DNA from: Asterionellopsis glacialis
Lineage: Eukaryota > Bacillariophyta > Plagiogrammaphyceae > Rhaphoneidales > Asterionellopsidaceae
Assembly (NCBI GenBank): GCA_014885115.2
Contig: WKLE02000521.1
Coordinates: 31,550-62,580, forward strand
Length of the DNA stretch: 31,031 nt
Reading direction: 5' to 3'
In this document: positions 18,901 to 27,857 of the stretch, piece by piece
Position numbering within the stretch: the first letter of the stretch is position 1
Layout: every line of letters starts with the position of its first letter
The notes under the pieces: model-generated
Seen by the model: only the letters and a program-made list of their open reading frames with translations
The model's database searches: none
What the model was told of the DNA's origin: nothing
Translations under genes and position numbers: made by a program

Positions 18901-20040
18901 TGAACATGAACACTAGTTAGGAATAAACTCTGGTAAACAGGCCTAAGGCTTGTTTAAGTTCAAATTGGTAAAATATGGAATTTGCTAGATTGATTTATTT
19001 CTATGCCAATCCAGCAAAAAGTGAGCCATTTGGCTCACTTTCTTCATATGTTGACCTAAATGGCTCATCATCTACAAACATACCTCGGTAATACGTTATT
19101 TTTACATAGTACTAATTGATTCTACATGATAAAAAACATGCACCTTCATATGTCAACTTTTTCTTCAGGGATCAATATTTGGTGACTTGGTGCAAATGGT
19201 ACAAAGTTCAGAGTTCCAGCTGTAAGATACTCCATGTCTCTCATTCTTCATCTAGTAGTAGGTAATAATACACAATGGTATCCAATCAAAATATGCCTGA
19301 TATTGATTGTAACAATAATATAAGTAGTAGCACAACTAATATAGGATTCAGCACTGCAATTGAAAGGAGTATAACTGAAATTTTTAATCAAAAGGCAGAA
19401 CATGCATTTAATGTTGTCAACAGTTATGGTGATATCTCACAAAAAATCTTAACCCCTAATGCTGTCAATATTACTTTTGCAGATAACTTTTGATAAATAA
19501 ATGATCAGACACCATTAATAAACAATTGTTCTGTAAAAGAGCAAAAAAGAACAGAATTTGCTTTAAAAAAGTACATGCTGGACCAAACTTATTCTGTATA
19601 GAAAAAGCACTGCATACTGAAAATAAAGATATAAATGGTCTACAACAGAGGCACAAGCAACAAACAGGTGGCTTCTGATGCTGCATTTCCAACAATGTCA
19701 GACTTATCATCTGTCATGGCCTAAGGAAGCACCAGCAACAACAAGCACAACAAAAAGATTGTGTCACAATGGCACAAACTAAAAAAATCACATCATCAGC
19801 TATTCATCCATTACGCAGGAGAGGCACAAGAGACAAGAAAGTACTATCAAATGCACTGAAAGAAGCTTTTAATATTTGTGAAAATACACATAACAATTTT
19901 TAATGAAAAGAGCATTAAAAGAGTTGGAATGTAGCAAACATAAAATGTAATAATGTTATCATAGAAAGAATTGAATCTGAAAAAGTAGAGAGAGATTAAT
20001 TTAGTGTACCAGGTACTTTGCCCAGTGTACTTTTTTAGTG
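18901..20040. other. Second CpG-depleted block with decayed coding-like sequence
   Basis: Only three CG dinucleotides were found by eye in 1.14 kb (near 19086, 19093 and 19814). From 19275 the plus strand is A-rich and coding-like: a 72-codon frame (19275-19493) of Asn/Ser/Ile-rich sequence, then pieces in other frames up to about 19960 broken by stops. No family could be recognised. The look matches the larger block at 3.8-9.6 kb, so a silenced, decayed element is likely. Confidence 0.6.
19018..19041. repeat. Perfect 11-bp hairpin
   Basis: AAAGTGAGCCA-TT-TGGCTCACTTT forms 11 perfect pairs around two bases. A further TGGCTCA follows at 19061-19067. It could be a transcription stop structure or a remnant of an inverted-repeat element. 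It sits inside the CpG-poor block. Confidence 0.75.
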
Positions 20041-20256
20041 TGCTTCATATCTTCGACCAATCAAAGTATTCCTGGAGTGACAAAAATATTAATTTAGCGG
20101 ATGCCAGTATCAGTATATGTACTTCCTTGTTTTGTACCAGTTACAGAGAAAAAATTGCAATGTACATATAATTTTTTTTTGCTTGCAATATTTTGTGTTG
20201 TACGATATCTGGGAGAATTGTTATAAGATTAGAGATAATGAACAAAGCACAGAACC

Positions 20257-20409
20257 CCCCCCCCCATTGTCGGCGCTTTCGGTGAGGTACCTGGTAAGGA
20301 AGAAACTGATCATGCGTCGTAGGACCCCCGGAGGAGTTTAGCGGGGGTTGAGGCGCCAAATGGGGGGGGGCGGAGCCCCCCTGGATACGGGAGGGGGAGG
20401 GGGCGGAGC
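20257..20409. repeat. G-rich island with repeated GGGGGCGGAGC before the gap
   Basis: In an AT-rich context this stretch has a C run near 20257-20265, a G run (20362-20370), CGGAG, then a C run (20376-20381) that can fold back on the G run. It also has GGGGGCGGAGC twice (20366-20376 and 20399-20409). The second copy abuts the unknown bases, so more copies may lie in the gap. It may be a minisatellite, foreign or misassembled sequence. Confidence 0.7.
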
Positions 20410-20485
20410 NNNNNNNNNNNNNNNNNNNNNNNNNNNNNNNNNNNNNNNNNNNNNNNNNNNNNNNNNNNNNNNNNNNNNNNNNNNN
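20410..20485. other. Assembly gap (76 N)
   Basis: Unknown bases between the G-rich island and the 5' flank of the ABC transporter gene. The true length may differ. Frames that read through the N run are artefacts. Confidence 0.99.
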
Positions 20486-20614
20486 CTACGAACTCTGAAC
20501 TCATGAATCGTGATTTCTGATGAGCCACTTCCGCTGTGAACTCCATCCAAATTTTTGTTCTTGCACAGCTGTCATTATTATTTTGACACAGCCGATGTTG
20601 ATAGCAGCACAGCC

Positions 20615-22822
20615 ATGTCGTTGTTGCAACGGGCGGTTCTGAAAACGTCGTGGTACAGAGTAGCTAATGGGCCAATCAAGAATTTGATTTGCCATAATGT
20701 TTTGAAAGGACAAGAACAACAAAAACAACACCAAGCAAGAAAAATCCTTTTGCGATGGCATTTTGGTGGATCTGTAGGGACCCCTGCATTGTTACCTGGC
20801 CAATCTCCAGCCTTATCATCTCGTAAATTACAATTGCGAATTGCACAAACGTTATTCCATCATGTATGGCCATCGTCGGAAGATGAGAATGCTAAAAAAC
20901 GGAAACAATTGGTCTTGACATCATTAGGACTTATGGTAGGAGGTAAAGTTGTTACGATCCAAGTACCATACTTGTTTAAACATTTGGTAGATACGCTTCC
21001 CTCCTCAGAATTGTTAGCATCTGATCCCACATTAATGGCAACATCTACTGTTCCATTGGCACTCTTAATAGGGTATGGTGCATCACGTGCAGCAGCATCA
21101 GGTTTACAAGAATACAGGTACGATACACATATTCTGTAATTTCTTGTGCCCAACAAGTCCACCGTTGTATTTTGGTTCTGCCCTTATGCTATAGAATCTT
21201 ATCCTTCTTGTTTTAACACTTTCGTTTTCTTTTCTTTTGCTTATTTTAGGAATGCCGTGTTTGCGCAAGTTGCACAAGAGGCTATTCGGAGAGTTGGACG
21301 AAGCGTCTTTGACCATGTACACAAATTAGATATGCAATTTCATTTGTCAAGGAATACTGGTAAATTATCAAGAGTTTTAGACAGAGGTAATCGTAGTATA
21401 TCCTTTGTATTGAATGCAATGGTGTTTCATGTCGTACCAACGGCACTTGAAGTGGGCGTGGTGACAGGATTGATGGGGTATCACTTTGGTGCACAACACG
21501 CCTCTGTCGTTTTGGCAACGATCCTGGCATACACAGGCTATACCTTTGGAATTACACAATGGAGGACTCAGTTTCGACGTGACATGAATCGATTAGAAAA
21601 TGAAGCTTCGGGGCGCGTTGTAGATTCTCTCATCAACTATGAAACAGTCCAATATTTTAATAATGCTGAACACGAGGGACGTCGGTATGAAGAATCACTC
21701 CGAGGCTATCAGAAGGCTGCACTTCAAGCTCAACAATCTCTATCACTCTTAAACTTTGGTCAAGCTGCAATTTTTTCAGTTGGGCTTACAAGCATTATGT
21801 ACCTCACAGCACAAAACGTCATTGATGGGACAGCAACTGTCGGTGACTTGGTATTGGTGAATGGATTACTCTTTCAACTCAGTGTTCCACTGAACTTTAT
21901 TGGATCGGTATACCGTGAGGTCCGACAGGCACTTATTGATATGGAAGCCATGTTTGCATTATCAGATACAAAGCCTGCTGTGGTAGAAAAGTATAATGCC
22001 GAAATGTTTGATGCAGACAAGATGGGCACCGAACTTGTATTTAAAGACATTCACTTTGCTTACCCCATCCATAATTCTGAGGCTGAGAAACGACCAATCT
22101 TAAAGGGTATGACACTACGTGTACCAGAGGGAAAGACTGTAGCACTTGTTGGATCGTCAGGGTGTGGCAAATCAACATTGATTAGGTTACTTTATCGTTT
22201 TTATACACCAGATTCGGGAAGTATTACTGTTGGCGGTCAAAACATTGATGATTTATCCACCGATTCCATGCGTAGTGCCATGGCAGTTGTACCTCAAGAT
22301 ACCGTTCTCTTTCATGATACGATCGGGTACAATATACATTATGGGGACCTTACAGCATCATGGGATGATGTTTTGAATGCAGCCAAAAAAGCAAAGATTC
22401 ACGATATTATCATGAGTTTTCCAGATGGGTATGATACGGTCGTTGGTGAACGTGGTTTGAAATTATCGGGTGGTGAAAAACAAAGAGTCGCAATTGCTCG
22501 CGCCATTTTGAAGAAGGCGCCTATCTTACTGTGTGACGAACCAACGTCTAGTCTGGACAGTCATACAGAACTTGACATTATGAACAATTTGAAAGAAATT
22601 GGTAAAAACACAACTACTATGATCATTGCTCATCGATTAAGTACAATCCAAGATTGTGATGAAATCATTGTGTTGCACGAAGGGAGTGTCGCTGAACGAG
22701 GAACACACCAGCAATTACTTGAATTGGGTGGTCGTTACACCGGCCTTCTAGCAATGCAACAGCAGCAAGCAGAACATGAAGAGGAGACACCAAATGAAGA
22801 GGAAACAAGTAAGAAAGAGTAA
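20615..22822 (+). CDS. ATM1: Mitochondrial Atm1/ABCB7-type half ABC transporter (spliced)
   Basis: Exon 1 is 20615-21117 and exon 2 is 21250-22822; the 132-nt intron starts GTACGA and ends TTTTAG. The joined frame reads [18 protein letters not shown], a hallmark of Atm1 transporters. The product has 691 residues, about the usual length. The N-terminus is basic and unacidic ([16 protein letters not shown]), fitting a mitochondrial presequence. A six-helix membrane domain carries [17 protein letters not shown]. The nucleotide-binding domain has Walker [10 protein letters not shown] (about 468-476), signature LSGGEKQR (about 573), Walker [13 protein letters not shown] (about 595) and the switch His in IIAHRLSTI (about 627); all key residues are intact. 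The family exports a glutathione-linked sulphur compound from the mitochondrial matrix for cytosolic Fe-S assembly. The open frame before 20615 has no ATG, which fixes the start. Confidence 0.93.
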
Positions 22823-23221
22823 ATAATTATAGGCTTGACAAAAATCGTTGGTCTATTTCTTTAGAGTTCATATATACTTTCCAAAGTCTCATTGGCTAAC
22901 AAGTTTCAAAACAGTTTATTTTTAATTGATGTACACTTTCTAGATGAAATTTCGGACTGCAGTCGAACGAGTCAAAAATCAGAAGTTCGCTCGCTGCTCG
23001 CTACTGCTGCTCTTCGATCGATCGCTGCTCTTCGAATCTTTTCTGTGAAGTCACGGGTTGAGGCTTACAGTAGTCTCTTTTGAGATCACCATGACCAATA
23101 GCCGTTTCCCGTTAGAGTGGTGGCAAAAATCGATTTGCTAGTTTTGTTCAAAATCGAGGGGTCCAAGACCTGGTACTGGACAAATGAGATCCAAGATTTA
23201 GGATTCTTTCTTGATGATTCA
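22823..23221. other. Intergenic, no gene seen
   Basis: Short spacer between two rightward genes. Near 22986-23037 it has CTGCTCGCT and GATCGATCGCTGCTCTTCGA with partial internal repetition. An open frame that enters the next gene from 23117 lacks an ATG before 23222. Confidence 0.5.
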
Positions 23222-24460
23222 ATGTTGATCAACCATGGTGCACCGAAACGACAACAACGACGACATTATCATCGTCGTCCAAAACGATGGAGTGGTGGTG
23301 CTGGTGTAGTGATTTTCATGTTGGCACTTGCTTCTGGATTGTGCGTTATTGCTCTTGGAGTATTTCACTTCTTTTCCTCCTCGGTTGTCACGATAAAAGA
23401 ACAACATGGTCACACCGACTACTACAACCAGCAGCCATCCATAACACGTACGTCCAAAAGTTATGTTTCTCCAGAAATTATTGTGAAAGAACCATCCTCC
23501 TTGCGGCATAACAACAAGAGGAAGGACAAGTCTGATGTGGAACCCAATACGGAGAAACAATCACACCCGACAAAAGAAAGAGGAGATTCCAATACCATGG
23601 TGGTCCTTCCGCAGAATCATACACATTCACAACATTATTATTTGATTCCAAATATTTTGATATTTACACATTATATCAATTTGCTTGACCATGATACAAA
23701 TTTTACGGACGACGAAAATTACGTATTACAAGATAATGTGTTGCATACCATATCTCTCCATCCCGATGCGACGGTTCGATTTTTAACAGATGAAGATTGT
23801 ATTACATCTATCCGGAACGTTATGGGAGATTATGATACTCCCCTAGTTGATTTTTTTCGTCATGAATCACAAGGGATGTTCAAGGCTGACATTTGCCGTG
23901 GTGCCGCCTTATACGAAACTGGTGGACTTTACTTTGATATTGATATACGAGCAAGGTTTCCTCTTTGGGATGCTATTCTATCGAATGATACTTCTTTTGT
24001 TGTACCCAAGGTTCATTTGGCAAGTAAGCATAAAGGAAGTTTCTTCCAAGCATTTATAGGGTCGACACCACATCATCCCTTTTTACGAAGGTACCTTGAA
24101 TTATTCCTACAATATTATCAAGGAAAGTTGAAACTGAAAGGACCTTTAGGTGTGCTGTTGCTAAGACGTGCTCATGATGAGATACTTGAGGAATATATGG
24201 AGGAGAACCATAATAATGAAATACATCATCACCATCCTGACGATGGTGATATAGGAAAAATTGTTCTTTGGCAAGAAGTCAAATACGCAAAAGAATTATT
24301 CCCGAATGTTCCACCTCCAGTGTGGGGAAAACGTCGAGCATGTCACATGGTTGTTGTTGCTGCAGGACACCCTCCTGAAGTACCATTCATTGTTCCATTT
24401 TATTCTCGTGTCAAGGGAAGTCGAATGTGCGGAGGGAAAGACACAAACAAGAAAGGATAA
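23222..24460 (+). CDS. Golgi type II glycosyltransferase, DXD-sugar-binding (GT32/OCH1-like)
   Basis: The first ATG in the frame is at 23222, giving 412 residues. A short basic cytosolic tail rich in Arg/His is followed by one membrane anchor (about residues 23-49, VVIFMLALASGLCVIALGVF) and a low-complexity stem. The catalytic region starts with IPNILIFTHYINLL. It has DATVRFLTDEDC, then FRHESQGMFKADICRGAALY, ETGGLYFDIDI with the DID motif at 239-241, and later VPKVHLASKHKGSFFQAFIGS. The K-ADICR-LY-GG-Y-D-D pattern is that of the Gly_transf_sug DXD family, which moves hexoses from nucleotide sugars using a divalent metal. The acceptor is unknown. A His-rich patch (EIHHHHPDDGD) interrupts the C-terminal part. 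No intron seen. Confidence 0.85.
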   Translation: MLINHGAPKRQQRRHYHRRPKRWSGGAGVVIFMLALASGLCVIALGVFHFFSSSVVTIKEQHGHTDYYNQQPSITRTSKSYVSPEIIVKEPSSLRHNNKRKDKSDVEPNTEKQSHPTKERGDSNTMVVLPQNHTHSQHYYLIPNILIFTHYINLLDHDTNFTDDENYVLQDNVLHTISLHPDATVRFLTDEDCITSIRNVMGDYDTPLVDFFRHESQGMFKADICRGAALYETGGLYFDIDIRARFPLWDAILSNDTSFVVPKVHLASKHKGSFFQAFIGSTPHHPFLRRYLELFLQYYQGKLKLKGPLGVLLLRRAHDEILEEYMEENHNNEIHHHHPDDGDIGKIVLWQEVKYAKELFPNVPPPVWGKRRACHMVVVAAGHPPEVPFIVPFYSRVKGSRMCGGKDTNKKG

Positions 24461-24938
24461 GATTTGTTTTTTTTTTTTTAAATAAAAATAGAAACGTATC
24501 ATCATCAATTTTGTTTACTTTTTATGAATATTTTCATCTTGACGTTGTATTTCATTCGATAATGATTACTGGTTTTGCGGTGTATATTATATCCTTTATT
24601 TTTTCATTGACAGCCTTTTTTTTCACCACTAGCTAGTAGAAATGAGTTCCGACTAGAATTAGGGTTAGGCATTAGGGATATCTCAGCCAAAAAATAATAA
24701 TCATCACCGAGACTGTGAAAACCATCAGGGGAGTTTCGATTTTTGGGGATCGAAAGACATCATGACAACCGAAACCTCAAACCCCCCATCATCAAAACTG
24801 AAGCTCTGTCTGAAAAATCGTGTGGGTGACACAATGGCAATGGTGGAATTTCATTCAAATCAAAAATCAAAGTAAAACCATAGGAAAGTTCTTTCAACAA
24901 GTTGATACACCATTATAAATTTTAAGTTAGAAAAAACC
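24461..24938. other. Intergenic, no gene seen
   Basis: Spacer between two rightward genes. A T run near 24466-24480 follows the glycosyltransferase stop. TTAGGGTTAGG then TTAGGG occurs at 24659-24677, telomere-like but too short to mean much. No supported reading frame. Confidence 0.5.
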
Positions 24939-26771
24939 ATGTTTCAAGAAGCTCATGTTGCACGTTTACATAGTGCCACGACATGCTACACATGTGTACC
25001 GAATTCGGGAAACAGCCACCATGAAACATCGGTAGCAACGGAAAGTCATGCACTTCATTTAACATGTCATTCTTCTTCAATCAATACCGGTGAGAATAAT
25101 GATAAACATCATCACCACAATGTGTCTGGGATCAAACTTGAAACTGATTCAGTACCTCGACCAAAGGATGTATCACCGGAAGCCATATGTGTTGGATATT
25201 CGACTCTTACAGTTCCGGCAATGTCTTCCACAGAAACGCTCGAAGAAGTGGGAGAAGAGAGTATCCCAACAAAAGTAGAGAAATGGGAAGCATTCATATT
25301 ACTAGCTCCATCTGTCCCAACCGGGTCAGCATCTGTACCTAGTCATTCCATGACAGATGATACAACTACTGTTGTTACTACAACTGACCATACAACGGGA
25401 GGAGGTGGTGGTGGTCGACAACAACGATCGAGTGCAATGTCAGTTGATGCTTCCATTATTCATAATTCTGTTGCATCTGTAGCTGTCACAACAGAATCGC
25501 TTTTATCAGATCCTCATCATCACCAGTCTTCTCATCATATTCATCAAAAATCATGGATTGTCCTTAGGCACACTACAAGACTCCAAGGTTCAACTTTGTT
25601 TTCATTGTCTGTTCCATTTCGTCCACTCAGTCCTCATCTAACTTCGTTACCCATATCATCCAATGACCATGATGCAGCTTCCTCTCATCAATTAGGCCTT
25701 TGGGTTGGAAGCGCAGATGATGAACTACTTCGATTCTATGCGCCTTGTACAAATGATCATACATTGAAAGCTATGGATGTAAGGGTGAATAACAATGATG
25801 ACGAAACTGACTCGACTCATCCTCAAATACAATCTATCCTTGGTACTAATTTTGATGACGATCAACATGATGGAGAACAAGGCAATGGAAAATTTCTTTC
25901 ATTTTCAAGTCCAATCATGGCCATCGATTCAGTAACTGCTCCTGAGAAGGAAAAGGATGGGGAGGAACGACCAGAGGGTAAACTTAATTATTATCTAGCA
26001 ATAGCCTGTCAAGATGGTACAGTTCGAATAGTAACTTTTGCAACAACAACAACGGCAGTCATTCCTGAGGTAGAACAGGAAACAAAATTAGTTGTTACCA
26101 AGGCAACAGCAAACACAGTAATTGTAGATGGTCCTATTGTGGCTTTATCCATATCAATTACGACACGGGAGCAGCAGCAACAATATAAAAATCAAGTACA
26201 AGTTGTGGTGGGTTCGCTTTGTGGCTTTGCATGTTGCTTGTTGCAAACGAGAAATATTAATTCAGCTACAGATGATGGCGAGGGGGGATTATTACAACAA
26301 GTGCGTTGGAATGAACCATCCATGATCGTGGAAGGGTTGTGGGACAACCGGCTTCATACCGAAGATGCTATCCTAGCAGTACATAGCTGGAACAATTTCA
26401 TAGCAGTAGGAACTTACTCGGGTGCATGCATGTTGTGGCAAGAATCATCTCCTCAAAATGAAGATGGCAACGGTAACAAAAATCGTGATGGATATAATCT
26501 TGTGTGGCAGTGTCAGTTGCCATTTTCAATTCACGGCATAGTTCATTGCAAGGAATCGGATTTGCTATTAGTCACAACCAAGCATACACTGCATGTATTT
26601 CGAAGCACCGGTCTATCCGTGGCTATGCCAAGAAGTGAAGCAAAGAAGAAGAAATTTTCTTCAAAGATAGCAACGACGCGCCTAGATGCCATCTTGAGAG
26701 AACGCAGGAATCATGAGACTGCGATACCAGATACACTTGAAAAGGAAGAAAGTCCGCCTATAACAGAGTAA
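24939..26771 (+). CDS. Kaptin-like beta-propeller protein (candidate KICSTOR subunit)
   Basis: A single-exon frame of 610 residues. It lacks a signal peptide or membrane helix. The N-terminus (VARLHSATTCYTC) resembles the start of kaptin. After a long Ser/Thr/His-rich insert (about 30-200), propeller-like strands match kaptin in order: LGLWVGSADDELLRFYAP (about 252), YLAIACQDGTVRIVTF (about 350), IVDGPIVALSISI (about 395), VQVVVGSLCGFACCL, FIAVGTYSGACMLWQ, NLVWQCQLPFSIHGIVHC (about 521) and LLLVTTKHTLHVF. A basic C-terminal helix (TTRLDAILRERRN) corresponds to the one that ends kaptin. In animals kaptin is part of KICSTOR, which recruits GATOR1 to lysosomes in nutrient control of TORC1. The match is from memory; a generic WD40 protein is the alternative. 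Confidence 0.6.
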   Translation: MFQEAHVARLHSATTCYTCVPNSGNSHHETSVATESHALHLTCHSSSINTGENNDKHHHHNVSGIKLETDSVPRPKDVSPEAICVGYSTLTVPAMSSTETLEEVGEESIPTKVEKWEAFILLAPSVPTGSASVPSHSMTDDTTTVVTTTDHTTGGGGGGRQQRSSAMSVDASIIHNSVASVAVTTESLLSDPHHHQSSHHIHQKSWIVLRHTTRLQGSTLFSLSVPFRPLSPHLTSLPISSNDHDAASSHQLGLWVGSADDELLRFYAPCTNDHTLKAMDVRVNNNDDETDSTHPQIQSILGTNFDDDQHDGEQGNGKFLSFSSPIMAIDSVTAPEKEKDGEERPEGKLNYYLAIACQDGTVRIVTFATTTTAVIPEVEQETKLVVTKATANTVIVDGPIVALSISITTREQQQQYKNQVQVVVGSLCGFACCLLQTRNINSATDDGEGGLLQQVRWNEPSMIVEGLWDNRLHTEDAILAVHSWNNFIAVGTYSGACMLWQESSPQNEDGNGNKNRDGYNLVWQCQLPFSIHGIVHCKESDLLLVTTKHTLHVFRSTGLSVAMPRSEAKKKKFSSKIATTRLDAILRERRNHETAIPDTLEKEESPPITE

Positions 26772-26777
26772 ATCTTT

Positions 26778-27248
26778 TTAATTTATGAAACCAGCTTTGA
26801 GACAAAATTTTAGCAAGTCATCCAATGTACGATATATTCGCATAGTTTGTGCAGATTTAGATGCTCTTAGAATCTCTAACCATTCACTTTTTAATGTTGA
26901 CTTCCATTTGCGTCTTTTTAAAGATGAAATAAACCGTCCAATATCTGTATCAAGTGTTCCATCGAATGATAAAAATTGTTCACCGAGTTTAGTAATTCTA
27001 TATCCCATTGGATTCCATCCACCAGGAATGATACCTCCTCCACGGATACTTAATGTATTATCTAGTAGCAAGGACCCCACAATAACTGGACTAACACTTT
27101 CTTGTTGTTGATGCTGCCTGAAAGCAATGCTACTACTTGTTGAAAAGGGTGGTGATGCAGCACTGCTTATGCTAATACTAGAAAAATGAAACACAAGAAG
27201 TAGTGGGATTACCACCACACGAGTAAAATGCGACAATCGGATCATCAT
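26778..27248 (-). CDS. Small secreted or organelle-targeted protein, function unknown
   Basis: ATG at 27248 gives 156 residues; the frame is open further up but has no earlier ATG before a signal. The signal peptide (RVVVIPLLLVFHFSSISISS) ends at about residue 33, followed by a Ser/Gln-rich stretch that could act as a transit peptide (SSIAFRQ). The C-terminal half (82-156) looks folded: GYRITKLGEQFLSFDGTLDT, then a Lys/Arg-rich helix, EWLEILRASKSAQTMRIYRT and LDDLLKFCLKAGFIN. I recall similar short proteins in diatoms without known function. The stop lies 6 bp from the stop of the kaptin-like gene on the other strand, so the transcripts must overlap. Confidence 0.7.
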   Translation of the reverse strand: MMIRLSHFTRVVVIPLLLVFHFSSISISSAASPPFSTSSSIAFRQHQQQESVSPVIVGSLLLDNTLSIRGGGIIPGGWNPMGYRITKLGEQFLSFDGTLDTDIGRFISSLKRRKWKSTLKSEWLEILRASKSAQTMRIYRTLDDLLKFCLKAGFIN

Positions 27249-27564
27249 TGATATGACAATCTTTTTTTCCCTGTCAACCAATATGCGTGATTTAAAAGTA
27301 GATAACGCAGTTAAACTTGATTGCTTCTTATTCAACAATCTTTGTAAAAATTGTTGGTTGCACTCTCAATTGAACTCTTCTTGTAGGCACACACAACCAA
27401 CGTTGGCGACTCTAGTCTTGCTCGGATCATTGTGTTTCTCTCGAAGCAATAACACGTGTTGAAAACACCACCATTTTCCAAAATCCAGTTAATATCTTCG
27501 GGGTTCCCGGTAAACCATTCATTCGGTCATTTAGTGCATGTTACTACTATACTAGTAGTAGGAT

Positions 27565-27580
27565 TACCAGGTACCTGGTA
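27565..27580. repeat. 16-bp perfect palindrome
   Basis: TACCAGGTACCTGGTA is its own reverse complement. TACCAGGTA is repeated once more at 27583-27591. The same GGTACC core appears in repeats near 9147, 9231 and 9476. Confidence 0.8.
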
Positions 27581-27635
27581 CAGTACCAGGTATTGATGAC
27601 ACAAAAAAAATTGCATACGAATTACTTATTATATT

Positions 27636-27790
27636 GTCTGCAATTTTGTTAGGAGTCTGCAATTTTGTTAGGAGTCTGCAATTTTTTTTCTTTCAAAAAA
27701 TAACTAGCGTTTTTACTAGTAAATTCGACTAAAGTCCGTGAGTCTGCAATTTTTTTTATAGTCTGCAATTTTTTTCTGAGTCTGCAATTA
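27636..27790. repeat. GTCTGCAATT repeat, 19-bp period, two blocks of three
   Basis: GTCTGCAATT starts at 27636, 27655, 27674 and again at 27742, 27761, 27780. Spacing within each block is exactly 19 bp. In the first block the full unit (GTCTGCAATTTTGTTAGGA) is conserved. In the second only the core and a T run remain. An AT-rich 50-bp stretch with no copy lies between the blocks. Confidence 0.85.
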
Positions 27791-27857
27791 TTACTAAAAA
27801 TATGACTGGGAGTCTACTCTATTGAGATGACACAGGGTGGTTTCTCTTTAATTTTTT

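Larger units (their letters stand above)
27249..27857. other. Intergenic with a palindrome and a 19-bp-period repeat
   Basis: Between the 5' end of the small secreted protein gene and the 3' end of the nitroreductase gene, both leftward. The repeats are listed separately. No supported reading frame. Confidence 0.55.

Noticed and set aside
20310..20550. Frames running through the unknown bases
   Set aside because: They contain the N run and depend on its nominal length, so they are artefacts.
20555..21139. Separate short gene or frameshifted ABC transporter
   Set aside because: The break is a 132-nt GT-AG intron, and splicing restores the conserved [13 protein letters not shown] junction. 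The frame before 20615 has no ATG.
22970..23060. tRNA-like GATCGATC/TTCGAATC sequence
   Set aside because: No acceptor stem or cloverleaf could be drawn around it. No tRNA was found elsewhere in the window by eye either.
24659..24677. Interstitial telomere repeat (TTAGGG)
   Set aside because: Fewer than three imperfect units in 19 bp, which is expected by chance in AT-rich spacer.
27636..27790. CRISPR-like array
   Set aside because: The period is 19 bp, the repeat core is 10 bp and the spacers are T runs, in a eukaryotic context without cas genes. It is a minisatellite-type repeat.
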